Part shown: one piece after another, positions 41,116 to 49,996 of the stretch | How positions within the stretch are numbered: the first letter of the stretch is position 1 | Layout: every line of letters starts with the position of its first letter | Source: Cytobacillus luteolus | GTDB taxonomy: Bacteria > Bacillota > Bacilli > Bacillales > Bacillaceae_L | Length of the DNA: 64,000 bases | Assembly: GCF_017873715.1 (NCBI RefSeq) | Contig: NZ_JAGGKM010000009.1 | Span: forward strand, 42,252 to 106,251 | Direction of reading: 5' to 3' | Translations under genes and position numbers: made by a program | The notes under the pieces: model-generated | Told to the model about the DNA's origin: nothing | The model's database searches: none | Seen by the model: only the letters and a program-made list of their open reading frames with translations

Positions 41116-41394
41116 ATGGTCACTGTTACATTAGCTGGTGCGTTTATGACTTACCTTACGTATGCAACAAGAAGTATATGGCCTGCATTCATTGCACATT
41201 CGGTTCATAACACTGCGTGGAACTATGGTGATTCACTTACTCAAGAAGCAAAATCAATTGTTACTTATATCACAGGTGATACTGGACTTGTACTCATTGT
41301 ATTTTACCTACTTGTTTTTGTTTGGATGATTAATAAGGGGGAAAAAATAAGTGTCACAAACAATATGACAGTTAGTATGGTCAAAAATAACCAC
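41116..41394 (+). pseudogene. C-terminal remnant of a CPBP-family membrane protease
   Basis: Only the end of a CPBP (Abi) intramembrane protease survives: LAGAFMTYLTYATRSIWPAF followed by IAHSVHNTAWN (the third conserved motif with metal-type His and the Asn) and a final helix LVLIVFYLLVFVWMIN. The first two motifs (EExxxR and FxxxH) and the N-terminal helices are missing, replaced by a hairpin GGATAGATAGG/CCTATCC. The frame then runs uninterrupted through a terminator at 41396-41430, so its natural stop has also been lost. Confidence 0.7.
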
Positions 41395-41395
41395 A

Positions 41396-41430
41396 AAAAG
41401 CTCAAAGTCTTTTTATGCTTTGAGCTTACT
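41396..41430 (+). terminator. Intrinsic terminator of the lost CPBP gene
   Basis: AAGCTCAAAG and CTTTGAGCTT give a perfect 10-bp stem followed by ACTTTTATTC. Confidence 0.7.
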
Positions 41431-41433
41431 TTT

Positions 41434-41712
41434 ATTCACCGAACTCAATCCCTCAACTTGATGAGGCGATTGTGGAAAGCATACATCAAGAGTTAGTAGC
41501 GAAAAATGAAGTACTTTTAACCGAGATTAATAATGTGATGGAAATAGAAATCTAGTCATCATGCAATTAGAGAACTCTCAAAAGTCACGACAATTACGGA
41601 GGTAACCACGTTATTAAATCAACTAGAGAATTTATCACAATAAAGTACGATACAGACAGGTGTTAGCTGAGTCTAAGTCTCCGGTGCTTCCAGTAAAGAA
41701 AAAGAAATAGGG
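41434..41712 (+). pseudogene. Decayed coding debris, unknown family
   Basis: The stretch reads like protein in pieces joined by frameshifts: LDEAIVESIHQELVAKNEVL then LTEINNVMEIE, a shift near 41555, then HHAIRELSKVTTITEVTTLL and NQLENLSQ with a stop, and finally RYRQVLAESKSPVLPVKKKK with a stop before 41712. No start with an SD is present. It suggests the helical C-terminus of a vanished gene. I cannot name the family; the boundaries are approximate. Confidence 0.35.
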
Positions 41713-41743
41713 TAATGCATCCTAATATAGCAGATGCATCACC

Positions 41744-42256
41744 CTATTTCTTTTCAAGTTCCAATAGTTTCATTTTCATATCTAGACCGCCGCGATATCC
41801 TGTTAAAGCACCGTTTTTACCGACAACACGATGACATGGGACTGTAATTAAAACAGGATTCGCTCCGATAGCTGCTCCTACCGCTCGAACAGCAGATGAT
41901 TTATTGATATGATTTGCTATGTCTGAATAAGACCATGTCTGTCCATAAGGTATTTCACATAGAGCATCCCAGACAGCAAGCTGAAAATCGGTTCCCTTAA
42001 ACTCACATGGAAGAGTAAAACTTTGTCTCTTTCCTTCTAAGTATTCGGAAATCTCGTCTACATAATCTTTTAGTTTTTCAGAATCATTATATAGAGGACT
42101 TCCAGGGAACCGCTTTCTAGCCCATTCAACCAGTTCCTCAAAAGGCTTATTTTGTGAACCAACAAAACACAATCCCTCTGATGTTGCGGCAAGATAAAGG
42201 TTCCAGTCTTGATGCTTAAGCAAAGACCAATAGATCGGATTGTTCGTAGATTTCAT
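41744..42256 (-). CDS. ogt: Methylated-DNA--protein-cysteine methyltransferase
   Basis: Suicide DNA-repair protein of 170 residues that takes alkyl groups from O6-alkylguanine onto its own cysteine. Active-site motif VPCHRVVG (Cys141) with the preceding AVRAVGAAIGANP helix, and FQLAVWDALCEIPYGQTWSYSD-type DNA-binding wing. The N-terminal domain is the Ogt kind. GGAGGAATTAGT precedes the ATG. A small CCGGGA/TCCCGG hairpin lies just upstream in the leader. Confidence 0.93.
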   Translation of the reverse strand: MKSTNNPIYWSLLKHQDWNLYLAATSEGLCFVGSQNKPFEELVEWARKRFPGSPLYNDSEKLKDYVDEISEYLEGKRQSFTLPCEFKGTDFQLAVWDALCEIPYGQTWSYSDIANHINKSSAVRAVGAAIGANPVLITVPCHRVVGKNGALTGYRGGLDMKMKLLELEKK

Positions 42257-42403
42257 ACTAATTCCTCCGACCGGGAACTATCCCGGTATTCTTTTAAAGA
42301 CTAATAACTAACACCTATTATATTATATTCCACAAAAAAAGAGGCATTGCAACTCAAATTTTTAATGTAAGTGCTCTGGATTTGGACTACTTTCAATAAA
42401 TAT

Positions 42404-42442
42404 AAAGGGGCATACCGAAAACACCTACGATATGCCCCTTTT
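42404..42442 (-). terminator. Intrinsic terminator after asnA
   Basis: AAAAGGGGCATA and TATGCCCCTTT arms with flanking T-run on the minus strand. Confidence 0.85.
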
Positions 42443-42473
42443 GTATATTCGTGACCAGAAACTTTAAATTCAA

Positions 42474-43478
42474 TTATAATAAAGGAATATTTGCTTCTCT
42501 ACATTCTTCTATAATGGACTCATTCCAAACGGAAGCATGAACCTCGCCAATATGAGCTTTCTTAAGCAAAAACATACATAATCTCGATTGACCAATGCCA
42601 CCACCAATCGAATATGGAAGTACATTATTTAATATCATTTGATGGTATTTTAGTTCTTTTCTATCTTGATTTCCTGAACAATGCAATTGGTGCATTAAGG
42701 TTTCTCTGTCAACACGAATACCCATAGAAGAAATCTCAACAGAGCACCCTAGGGTTGGATACCATAAAATGAGGTCACCATTTAATGTCCAATCATCATA
42801 ATCAGGAGAACGACCGTCATGTTTTACTCCAGAGCGAAGTTCGCCTCCAATTTGCATTATAAATACCGCTCCATGTTGCTCAGCAATTTTATCTTCTCTT
42901 TCCTTTGGGGTTAATGTAGGAAATAGATTCTCAAGCTCCTGAGCAGAGATGAACTGAATTTCATCTGGCAAAACTGGTTCAAGTTCAGGATAAAGTTCAA
43001 ATAAGTAGTTCTCAGTCTCTTGTAGAACCTTATAAATCATTTTCACCTCTGACATTAATGTGTGAATGTTTCTTTGCTCAGATGATATGACTTTTTCCCA
43101 ATCCCATTGTTCTACGTAAAAAGAGTGCAAATAATCTAATTCCTCATCTCTTCTAATCGCCTTCATATCTGTACAAAGCCCCTGGCCTACTTTTAAACCA
43201 TATTTTTGTAAAGCAATCCTCTTCCACTTTGCAAGAGATTGGACGATTTCAAGCTTCTCAGACTCCAAATGTAGTCCATCAAAAGAAATTGTTCGTTCAC
43301 TTCCGTTTAGGTTATCATTTATTCCTTTTCCCTCTTGTACGAAAAGTGGTGCCGAAACCCTTGTTAATATTAAGGCTTTAGACAATTCTGATTCAAAGTA
43401 ATCCTTCGTTTGTTTTATCGCTATTTCGGTTTGAAGTAAACCAAGTTTACTTTCATACGTTGTTTTCAGTTTAGACAA
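42474..43478 (-). CDS. asnA: Aspartate--ammonia ligase (asparagine synthetase A)
   Basis: ATP-dependent, ammonia-using asparagine synthetase of 334 residues, related to class II aminoacyl-tRNA synthetases. Clear AsnA blocks: APLFVQEGKGINDNLNG, GLCTDMKAIRRDE, VKHDGRSPDYDDW, and the motif-3 end PYSIGGGIGQSRLCMFLL. Full length for the family. Starts at TTG 43478 with GGAGG ten bases upstream. Bacillus usually relies on glutamine-dependent AsnB/H/O enzymes, so AsnA is an accessory trait here. No T-box leader is visible. Confidence 0.95.
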   Translation of the reverse strand: MSKLKTTYESKLGLLQTEIAIKQTKDYFESELSKALILTRVSAPLFVQEGKGINDNLNGSERTISFDGLHLESEKLEIVQSLAKWKRIALQKYGLKVGQGLCTDMKAIRRDEELDYLHSFYVEQWDWEKVISSEQRNIHTLMSEVKMIYKVLQETENYLFELYPELEPVLPDEIQFISAQELENLFPTLTPKEREDKIAEQHGAVFIMQIGGELRSGVKHDGRSPDYDDWTLNGDLILWYPTLGCSVEISSMGIRVDRETLMHQLHCSGNQDRKELKYHQMILNNVLPYSIGGGIGQSRLCMFLLKKAHIGEVHASVWNESIIEECREANIPLL

Positions 43479-43686
43479 GTATCATCATCCTCCACATCAA
43501 AATAATTAATTTACTGTATGACACCATGCTGGAGATGTGACTAGATAATATGATACCCATTGGGCTACTAATGTTAAAACCTTATAACTCTAAACAAAAT
43601 TTGAGATTGCAAAACTTAACATTTTTCCTTTATTATATTAAAGGTTTAAACCATTTATTAATGATTTATCATGAAAGGAATCTGTT

Positions 43687-44076
43687 ATGCTCAGTAGTCA
43701 ACCCTTGATAAAAAAATTCACGAAATATAGTCTAGTGGGAGTACTATGTGTTGCCATATATTTTTTATCCATGTTTATTTTTGTAGAGCAAGTTAACATT
43801 GAACCGGTTTTGGCATCGACCATTTCCTTTATAATCATGACTCTTTGTTCTTATATCCTAAATAAACGATATACCTTCGGTGGTACTTATTCTCATACAC
43901 AGTTCGTGAAGTTCATGATCGTAGCCTCTGTCGGCTTTGTCTTAAATGTAGGCATAATGTATACAATTGTCTCTATTATAGCTTTACATTACTTGATTGG
44001 AGAGTTATTTACCGTACTCATTATTCCTGCTGTTAACTTTCTTTTGAATTATTATTGGACATTTAATAATAAATAA
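43687..44076 (+). CDS. GtrA-family membrane protein
   Basis: Four-helix membrane protein of 129 residues. FTKYSLVGVLCVAIYFLSMF and FIIMTLCSYILNKRYTFGG, then the repeated second half ending NFLLNYYWTFNN, are the GtrA marks (two LNxxxTF elements). GtrA-like proteins help translocate undecaprenyl-linked sugars or act in teichoic-acid and polysaccharide glycosylation. No glycosyltransferase lies beside it, so the partner is elsewhere. Confidence 0.9.
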   Translation: MLSSQPLIKKFTKYSLVGVLCVAIYFLSMFIFVEQVNIEPVLASTISFIIMTLCSYILNKRYTFGGTYSHTQFVKFMIVASVGFVLNVGIMYTIVSIIALHYLIGELFTVLIIPAVNFLLNYYWTFNNK

Positions 44077-44162
44077 TAAACCTCTTATCCCTAGTTCGCT
44101 GGGTACCAATACGCGCCTATAGCATACGATATGATGACCATAATTATAGGATGTGATATGGA

Positions 44163-44621
44163 ATGAGCAAGTTAAATCCTAGTAAGCTTTCAGTGGAATT
44201 TAGAGATGGAGCAACTCCCCTTTTCCCTGTTTGTCACCGCCGCCACACTCTCACTCATTCAGACGATACAGGTGAGTTATACTTAACGATTGGCATACAA
44301 TTTGCCTATGACAAAATAAATAAAACAATGAGAGATGAAGTGCTTGGTGAATGGGTAAATGTACATGGGGATTGGATGTATTACATTCATTTATATGTAG
44401 ATAGTGGTGAATTCGATCAGAAAACTGTAAAAATAAGAAACACCATTTTCAGACGTGAATTACCTCTTGCGTTAGAGGCCATTCGCTATGGTGATCAAAC
44501 CTTCTTTCATGCCTACCCGTGGCAAGACGCGTCTCCCATTATTGTTCATTTTCTATCTACTAGTTCAGAATATAATAAGGTTGAATATTGGGGTCAGTTT
44601 TCTAATTATCGTGTTAATTAA
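44163..44621 (+). CDS. Staygreen (SGR)-family protein
   Basis: Soluble protein of 152 residues resembling the Staygreen domain, best known from plant chlorophyll Mg-dechelatase: MSKLNPSKLSVEFRDGATPL, RRHTLTHSDDTGELYLTIG, LGEWV, the conserved FRRELPLALEAIRYGD, and YNKVEYWGQF. Bacterial homologues exist and some have dechelating activity, but this organism shows no sign of chlorophyll, so the substrate is likely another tetrapyrrole or unknown. ATG at 44163 with AGGATGTGA-like SD. Monocistronic. Confidence 0.85.
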   Translation: MSKLNPSKLSVEFRDGATPLFPVCHRRHTLTHSDDTGELYLTIGIQFAYDKINKTMRDEVLGEWVNVHGDWMYYIHLYVDSGEFDQKTVKIRNTIFRRELPLALEAIRYGDQTFFHAYPWQDASPIIVHFLSTSSEYNKVEYWGQFSNYRVN

Positions 44622-44684
44622 TCATTTTGAGTTGGAGGTAAGCAAGAGAAATGAAATAATAAAGCTTGTCTCCAATTCATTTAC

Positions 44685-45011
44685 TTATGAATATTTCTTT
44701 TTACGTAGTACTTCATCTACTAGCCATCTTATAAATACTGCTTTTATAACATAGATGGGTAATGAAAAGGTGTATTTCCAATTCTCCAGCTTGTATATGC
44801 CTAACCATACTGTAATTGGTTCAAAAATATAGCTAAAAATGATTGCCATGATGATATTAGCGAGAACAAAGCTCTTCCAGCTCTTATAATACTGATATAA
44901 AAACATATTGGCCACGATGATAATACCTTGGTCAATCGGAATGAGTCGTGGCAGAACAATAATTAATTGATAAGGATAAGACCATAGATGAAGCTCGACT
45001 CGGGAGCTAAC
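44685..45011 (-). pseudogene. N-terminally truncated CBO0543-like membrane protein
   Basis: The open frame begins after a TAG at 45014 and carries text ELHLWSYPYQLIIVLPRLIP, then MFLYQYYKSWKSFVLANIIM, FEPITVWLGIYKLENWKYTF and FIRWLVDEVLRKKKYS, the last two-thirds of a CBO0543 protein. The first helix and a start codon with SD are missing; an internal ATG at 44915 has no SD. I call it a truncated relic. The reading overlaps the small gap between the Staygreen gene and the next small ORF. Confidence 0.6.
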
Positions 45012-45114
45012 CTATTTTTCGGAATAACAATTCACCTAGCAACTCAATACATAAACTTTGTATTCTCAGCAAACGATATTGTTATCATAAGGTATAGAAA
45101 TCAGAGGTGAAATA

Positions 45115-45258
45115 ATGTTTAATCGGCAGGTAGTTCGCTTGCTCTTAGGTAGTTCTGTTCTTTCAAGTCTGTTTAGTACAGTAATAATTTCTCTAACCGT
45201 TTACCACCATTTCAAAATAAAAGAATTAATAAATGAACTCGACAGAAAAAGAGCCTAA
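45115..45258 (+). CDS. Small single-pass membrane protein, 47 residues
   Basis: ATG at 45115 with AGAGGTGAAAT upstream, TAA at 45258. Basic N-terminus MFNRQVVR, one helix (LLLGSSVLSSLFSTVIISL) and a charged tail ELINELDRKRA. Unknown family. Good SD and proper size make it a plausible gene. Confidence 0.5.
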   Translation: MFNRQVVRLLLGSSVLSSLFSTVIISLTVYHHFKIKELINELDRKRA

Positions 45259-45305
45259 TCTATTGGCTCACTCTGCACACTAAAAGGTTTTAATCTAAAT
45301 ATCTG

Positions 45306-45343
45306 TTCAAAAAAAATCATTGGGAACCCCCAATGACTTTTTA
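45306..45343 (-). terminator. Intrinsic terminator after the chemoreceptor gene
   Basis: GTCATTGGGGG and CCCAATGA arms with T-run on the minus strand, ending near 45306; T-rich on the plus strand as well. Confidence 0.8.
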
Positions 45344-45355
45344 CATTGATTCGTA

Positions 45356-47056
45356 TTATACTTTAAATCTACTAATCAACGTCTGCAATTCCTCTGCCAT
45401 TTTAGATAGAGAACCAGCTGAAGTTGTTATTTCCTCCATAGATGCCAATTGTTCTTCTGTAGCTGCTGACACTTCTTGTGTTCCTGAAGCAGAACTTTCT
45501 GATATCTCAGTGATTAATTTCATCGAATGAACCATTTGTTCAGTTCCTGCTGCCATCTGTTGTACAGCCGAAGAGACTTCTTGGATCTGAACATTTACAT
45601 CATTTACTGAAGTCTGAATATGTTCAAAAGAACTTCCCGCCGTGTTAACCACACCAATCCCAGCTTGTACTTCTTTAGTCGCTATTTCCATGGACTGAAC
45701 AGCTTTGTTTGTTTCTCCTTGAATCATAAAAATTAGTTGCGAGATTTGCCCAGCTGACTGTGCTGATTGCTCTGCTAATTTCCTAACCTCATCAGCTACC
45801 ACAGCAAATCCCCTGCCATGTTCCCCTGCTCTCGCAGCTTCAATTGCTGCATTTAGAGCTAACAAATTCGTTTGTTCAGCAATTCCTGTGATTACCTCAA
45901 TAATTTTTCCAATTTCAGATGAACGAGCTCCAAGGTCTTTAACCACACTGCCAAGACCAGTCACGGTTGCGTTAATTGAGTTCATTTGCTCAACTGCCGT
46001 GTGAATAACCTTCCCACCTTCAGCAGCTTTGTCTGAAGCATCCATTGCAGTATTTAACACACTTTGTGCATTACTTGCAATTTGTTGAATCCCTGCTGAC
46101 ATTTCGTTAATGGTCTGTGAAGACTCTTCAACACTATGAACCTGTTGATCTACGCCTGCTGCTACTCCCTGCATGGTTGAAGCAACTTGTTCTGTAGCAT
46201 GACTCGTTTGTTCAGCGCTTGCTGTTAATTCTTCAGCAGATGCAGCCACTTGTTCAGCTGTAGAACCTACCTGCTGGATCAAAGTGCGAAGGTTTGATGC
46301 CATTATGTTAAATGACTTAGCTAAGTCGCCAATTTCATCACGATTTTTAACATGCAATTCATCTGCTGTTAAATCTCCGTTTGAGATTTGTTCAGCAAGA
46401 ACTGCCATTGACTGTACAGGTTTTGAGATTAGACGGCTAATTACGTAAGCAATTCCAATACCAAATATTAGGGCAGCTATAAGTAAAATAGTTGTTTCTC
46501 TAGTACCATTAACAAATAACTTATCAGCCTCATGACTAGCATTTACAGCACCTTCATAATTAATATCTCTTAACTTCAACAAATACCCCTGCATTTCATC
46601 AAACTTCTGGTCAGCTTGCACAATCAAAGCTCCCCCTCTAGTGGCATCTTTTGAGTTACTAGCTGTGATGACCTGCTCATGTATTTTTATATATTCCGCC
46701 CAAGCCCCTAAAAAAGTTGTATAAGTGCTTTTTTCATAATCATCAGAGATTAATTTTTCGTACTCGACAAATATTTGTTCAAGTTCAGCTATAACTTGTT
46801 CAATTTCTGCTTCATACTCACTCATTTTTACAGAATTTGCTGCGATTGTGTGCTTTGCTTCCAATGCATGAATACTCTCTGTTAGGTACGTAATGTCTCC
46901 AACATAATTTACAGAAGGAAGCCAGTTGAGTTCAATCTCTGTAGTTTTACTATTAATAACAGCCATTTTATCAATAGCGACCCAACCTAGGCCTCCCATC
47001 AAAATAAGGACAAATGCAAAACCAAGATACAATTTCTTTGCTACGGTGAATTTCAT
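45356..47056 (-). CDS. Methyl-accepting chemotaxis protein
   Basis: Chemoreceptor of 566 residues: short N-terminus, first helix about 8-27, extracellular four-helix-bundle sensor (4HB_MCP-like) to about 180, second helix about 185-205, HAMP with [20 protein letters not shown], and a long signalling coiled coil whose hairpin tip reads [20 protein letters not shown] followed by [18 protein letters not shown]. Methylation-type glutamates occur in the flanking helices. No CheW-binding partner genes are nearby. The ligand is unknown. An Fnr-like box lies upstream at 47194. Confidence 0.95.
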   Translation of the reverse strand: MKFTVAKKLYLGFAFVLILMGGLGWVAIDKMAVINSKTTEIELNWLPSVNYVGDITYLTESIHALEAKHTIAANSVKMSEYEAEIEQVIAELEQIFVEYEKLISDDYEKSTYTTFLGAWAEYIKIHEQVITASNSKDATRGGALIVQADQKFDEMQGYLLKLRDINYEGAVNASHEADKLFVNGTRETTILLIAALIFGIGIAYVISRLISKPVQSMAVLAEQISNGDLTADELHVKNRDEIGDLAKSFNIMASNLRTLIQQVGSTAEQVAASAEELTASAEQTSHATEQVASTMQGVAAGVDQQVHSVEESSQTINEMSAGIQQIASNAQSVLNTAMDASDKAAEGGKVIHTAVEQMNSINATVTGLGSVVKDLGARSSEIGKIIEVITGIAEQTNLLALNAAIEAARAGEHGRGFAVVADEVRKLAEQSAQSAGQISQLIFMIQGETNKAVQSMEIATKEVQAGIGVVNTAGSSFEHIQTSVNDVNVQIQEVSSAVQQMAAGTEQMVHSMKLITEISESSASGTQEVSAATEEQLASMEEITTSAGSLSKMAEELQTLISRFKV

Positions 47057-47193
47057 AGTTGCCTCCTCTTAAGAAATAATATTATAACAGTCCTTTTGTA
47101 CTAGACATCATTAAACTAATGAATGCCTTATGTTAATTATAGTGAAAAGGAATCACGTTGAAAATAACTTTATAATAAAAGCTTTCATTTTAA

Positions 47194-47209
47194 AGTGACT
47201 TTTATCACA
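47194..47209 (-). promoter_or_regulatory. Fnr-like box upstream of the chemoreceptor gene
   Basis: AGTGA-CTTTTA-TCACA differs from TGTGA-N6-TCACA at one position. Possible -10 elements (TATAAA or TATTAT, minus strand, 47169-47177) would put its centre at about -37 to -40. Suggestive only. Confidence 0.35.
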
Positions 47210-47280
47210 AAAATTCATATTTTCTTCTATTTTTAAACCCGAAAAGGCAAGTATAGACTAGTCCTACACTTGCCTTTTTC

Positions 47281-47781
47281 TTAGAATAATTCATTTGTTA
47301 ACCATACTTTTAAAAGCAATCCCAGTATTAAATAACCCACAACATACTTCCAGTCCACAATTAATTTATCATTCCTCTTCCTAACAATCCCTAAACCTAT
47401 TACCCACCAAAACAGATTTGAATCTGTTAATCTTTTTTTTCTCGTTAGATTGGTTCCTGCTTCAAGCTCCCTCTTTCTGTTTTCATGACGTGCCCATAAG
47501 ATTACAATAACGATATCTGCGATAGCCCCAATTGAAATGGCAGTTAACATAAATCCTGGTGAAGGAGTCCACTTATCCGAGTCTTCTGATTCCTTTTTCT
47601 TTTCAATTCTTTCCTCTTCAGCTTTTAGCGCTTCATTGAAGGCCTGTTTCACTTCATTTTGTCTAGTCAATTTATCTTCCTGGGTACTTTCACTAGAATA
47701 ATAAAATCCTATACCAGCAGCCAGTACTATGAATAAACAATACCCTAACGTAAACAAAATTCCCTTTTTCAATATTTCCAC
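47281..47781 (-). CDS. Unknown membrane protein with acidic coiled coil
   Basis: Protein of 166 residues: N-terminal helix (FTLGYCLFIVLAAGIGFYY), a charged segment KAEEERIEKKKESEDSDK, a second helix (MLTAISIGAIADIVIVILW), a basic stretch and a third helix at the end (YVVGYLILGLLLKVWL). Family not recognised. It starts 14 bases after the histidine kinase gene on the same strand, so it may be the third gene of that operon and an accessory to the sensor. Confidence 0.7.
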   Translation of the reverse strand: MEILKKGILFTLGYCLFIVLAAGIGFYYSSESTQEDKLTRQNEVKQAFNEALKAEEERIEKKKESEDSDKWTPSPGFMLTAISIGAIADIVIVILWARHENRKRELEAGTNLTRKKRLTDSNLFWWVIGLGIVRKRNDKLIVDWKYVVGYLILGLLLKVWLTNELF

Positions 47782-47794
47782 CTACAATACGTAT

Positions 47795-49153
47795 TTAGAA
47801 TACCTTTTCCCCTTGCTGAAAAGTCATCTTCAATCCACTCTCCCTTGATTCCATCTTCCATTTGATGTTCATTTCTCTTGTCATCATTGAAATGATCGTT
47901 AGCCCTATTCCTGTACCTTTTGTTTCATTTGTTGCTACGTCCATTCCAGGTCCTCTATCTTCTACAATTAGGGTCCTCTCACTTATAGTGATTCGGACAA
48001 ACTTGCCACTTCTTGCATGTCTCAACACATTTTGAAGGAGATTATCCAAAATTCGTTTCAACCACTTTTCATCTATCTCCCAAAATAGCCCTTTTTCAGG
48101 TAAGTCTATATCTACCACAAACCCCTCATCCTCCAAAACTGAATACCAAGTAGCAATATGGTTACGTACTAGTCGAACAATGTTTATTTGCTGAGGCTCA
48201 TACGGGTATTTTCCAGATAACAGTAATGTGTAAGACAAAAGATTTTCAATTAAATCTGCAACATAACTAATTTTGTCATCCATTGTTTCAACTAGCTCTA
48301 TTGATTTTTTGGACTGTACTTCTTTTTTCAAGCTATATAGATTGCTTCTTAAAACAGTTAAAGGCGTTCTTAAATCATGTGAAAGGTTAGCAATGAGCTG
48401 CTGTCTCAACTTTAACTCCTTTTGCTCTTTCTCCCTACTTTCTTTTAATGCACCTACCATTTTATTAAATGACTCTTCTAATCTTCCTATTTCATCTTCT
48501 TTAGTTAGCTTTATCGGGCTCGGTATGGATGAATGAATTGGTATTGACATCGCTTCCTGAAGGCGAACAAGTCTTTTACGAATTCCTTTGAAAAACAACC
48601 AAGAGATAAGTAGAAACAAAGATAGTAAACCTATAAATGTTAAGATATATATGTAACTATATTGATCTCTTAGACGGACCAGTGGAGGTTCCATATACTT
48701 TTTCGGCATTTGAAAAACCATAAAACCTTGATTTCTTTCCTCACTTAGAAAAGCAACAACTGTAAACGGATCCCCGCCAAAGCTTTTTTTCATGAAAGAT
48801 ATACTATCTGAAGCAGACCACTTCTTTGGAATCGTTCCAAATGGATTAATTAACTCCTGAGTGACTCCATCCTGATTAACCCAAAACATACCCGCTTCCT
48901 TGTATTGATCTTTTACATGTATTAACGTTTGGTTAATCTCCTCTTCCCCTTTTCCTTCTAACTGTTTGGCTTCTTCATGCCACATTGCTTCAAGTTCATT
49001 CGCCTGATAGACTTGACCATACTCATCTTGGGATACATAAATAAAAGGTAGAAATACAACCATCGATAAAATAGTAAGAAAGAAAGGAATAGCTAAAATG
49101 GCTCCTATAATTAATATAAGATATTTTGTTTGCAGAGATAATTTCAATTTCAT
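47795..49153 (-). CDS. Sensor histidine kinase
   Basis: Membrane kinase of 452 residues: helix about 10-33, extracellular domain about 35-165, second helix about 168-190, HAMP, then HisKA with NLSHDLRTPLTVLRSNLYS (phospho-His), N box RILDNLLQNVLRHA, G1 VEDRGPGMD and G2 GTGIGLTIISM. Overlaps the response regulator stop by four bases (ATGA). The extracytoplasmic domain of about 130 residues is larger than in the BceS type, so it probably senses a ligand directly. The divergent ABC operon is the likely target. Confidence 0.93.
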   Translation of the reverse strand: MKLKLSLQTKYLILIIGAILAIPFFLTILSMVVFLPFIYVSQDEYGQVYQANELEAMWHEEAKQLEGKGEEEINQTLIHVKDQYKEAGMFWVNQDGVTQELINPFGTIPKKWSASDSISFMKKSFGGDPFTVVAFLSEERNQGFMVFQMPKKYMEPPLVRLRDQYSYIYILTFIGLLSLFLLISWLFFKGIRKRLVRLQEAMSIPIHSSIPSPIKLTKEDEIGRLEESFNKMVGALKESREKEQKELKLRQQLIANLSHDLRTPLTVLRSNLYSLKKEVQSKKSIELVETMDDKISYVADLIENLLSYTLLLSGKYPYEPQQINIVRLVRNHIATWYSVLEDEGFVVDIDLPEKGLFWEIDEKWLKRILDNLLQNVLRHARSGKFVRITISERTLIVEDRGPGMDVATNETKGTGIGLTIISMMTREMNIKWKMESRESGLKMTFQQGEKVF

Positions 49154-49821
49154 TTTTTCACCCTATACCCTATCCCACGTATCGTTTCAAGGATGGTTGG
49201 ATTACTAGGATCAATTTCTATTTTTTCTCGCAAATGGCGAATATGGACCATCAACGACTTGTCCCCTTCAATGAAGGATTCATTCCAAATCCCCTCATAA
49301 ATTTGTTCTTTCGTTAATATTTGATTCAAGTGTTTTAATAGATAAAAGAAGATTTGATACTGTTTTCCCGTTAAGATAATCTCTTCATTCGTCCGTGTGT
49401 CTAGGATACAGTTTTCCTCAACATTGACTTCAAGATGTCTCAATAGCACTGTCTTTTCCTGATACTTGTTATATCTTCTTAAAAGCACTTCGACTCTGGC
49501 TATAATCTCTTTAGGGTGAAAGGGTTTAGTCACATAATCATCCGCAAACGTTAACCCTTGTACCTTATCCTCAACTGCTATTCTTGCAGAGAGCATTAAG
49601 ATAGGAGTCTCTGGGTATTCACGCTTAAACCGCTGCCCTAATGAAAATCCATCTAAACCAGGAAGCATCACATCCAGTATGATAAGATCTGTATTTTCCA
49701 GATGTTCCATTGCGGTATCCCCAGACGTTAACCATGTAACTTCATATCCACTACTTTCGAGCTCTTCTTTTACCCATGTTCCAATATCGATTTCATCCTC
49801 TATATATAAAATGCTTTTCAT
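49150..49821 (-). CDS. OmpR-family response regulator
   Basis: Protein of 223 residues: receiver domain opening MKSILYIEDEIDIG with the acidic pocket, phospho-acceptor Asp in LIILDVMLPGLDG, the switch Ser and Lys in MLSARI and DYVTKPFHPKEI; C-terminal winged helix with YQIFFYLLKHLNQILTKEQI and RHLREKIEIDPSNP and ETIRGIGYRV. The ATG at 49821 follows GGAG by nine bases and matches the usual start; a frame to 49836 has poor SD. First gene of the two-component operon, divergent from the ABC transporter. Confidence 0.93.
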   Translation of the reverse strand: MKSILYIEDEIDIGTWVKEELESSGYEVTWLTSGDTAMEHLENTDLIILDVMLPGLDGFSLGQRFKREYPETPILMLSARIAVEDKVQGLTFADDYVTKPFHPKEIIARVEVLLRRYNKYQEKTVLLRHLEVNVEENCILDTRTNEEIILTGKQYQIFFYLLKHLNQILTKEQIYEGIWNESFIEGDKSLMVHIRHLREKIEIDPSNPTILETIRGIGYRVKK

Positions 49822-49996
49822 GTTTCTCAGCTCCATAAATTAATCTCTCACCCTATCGTAAACAATCTGCTCTCATTTGAAAACATTATTTTCCAAGTTT
49901 TAATCAAAATAGATGGTAGATTTAAACAAAACTTAAACTTCATAACCCTCAGATTTTAACCTTGCCTGTTTATACTGAGTTTCGAGGTGATAAATC

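Noticed and set aside
43479..43560. T-box leader before asnA
   Set aside because: No GGGTGGNACCGCG-like T-box sequence or terminator is visible upstream of the gene.
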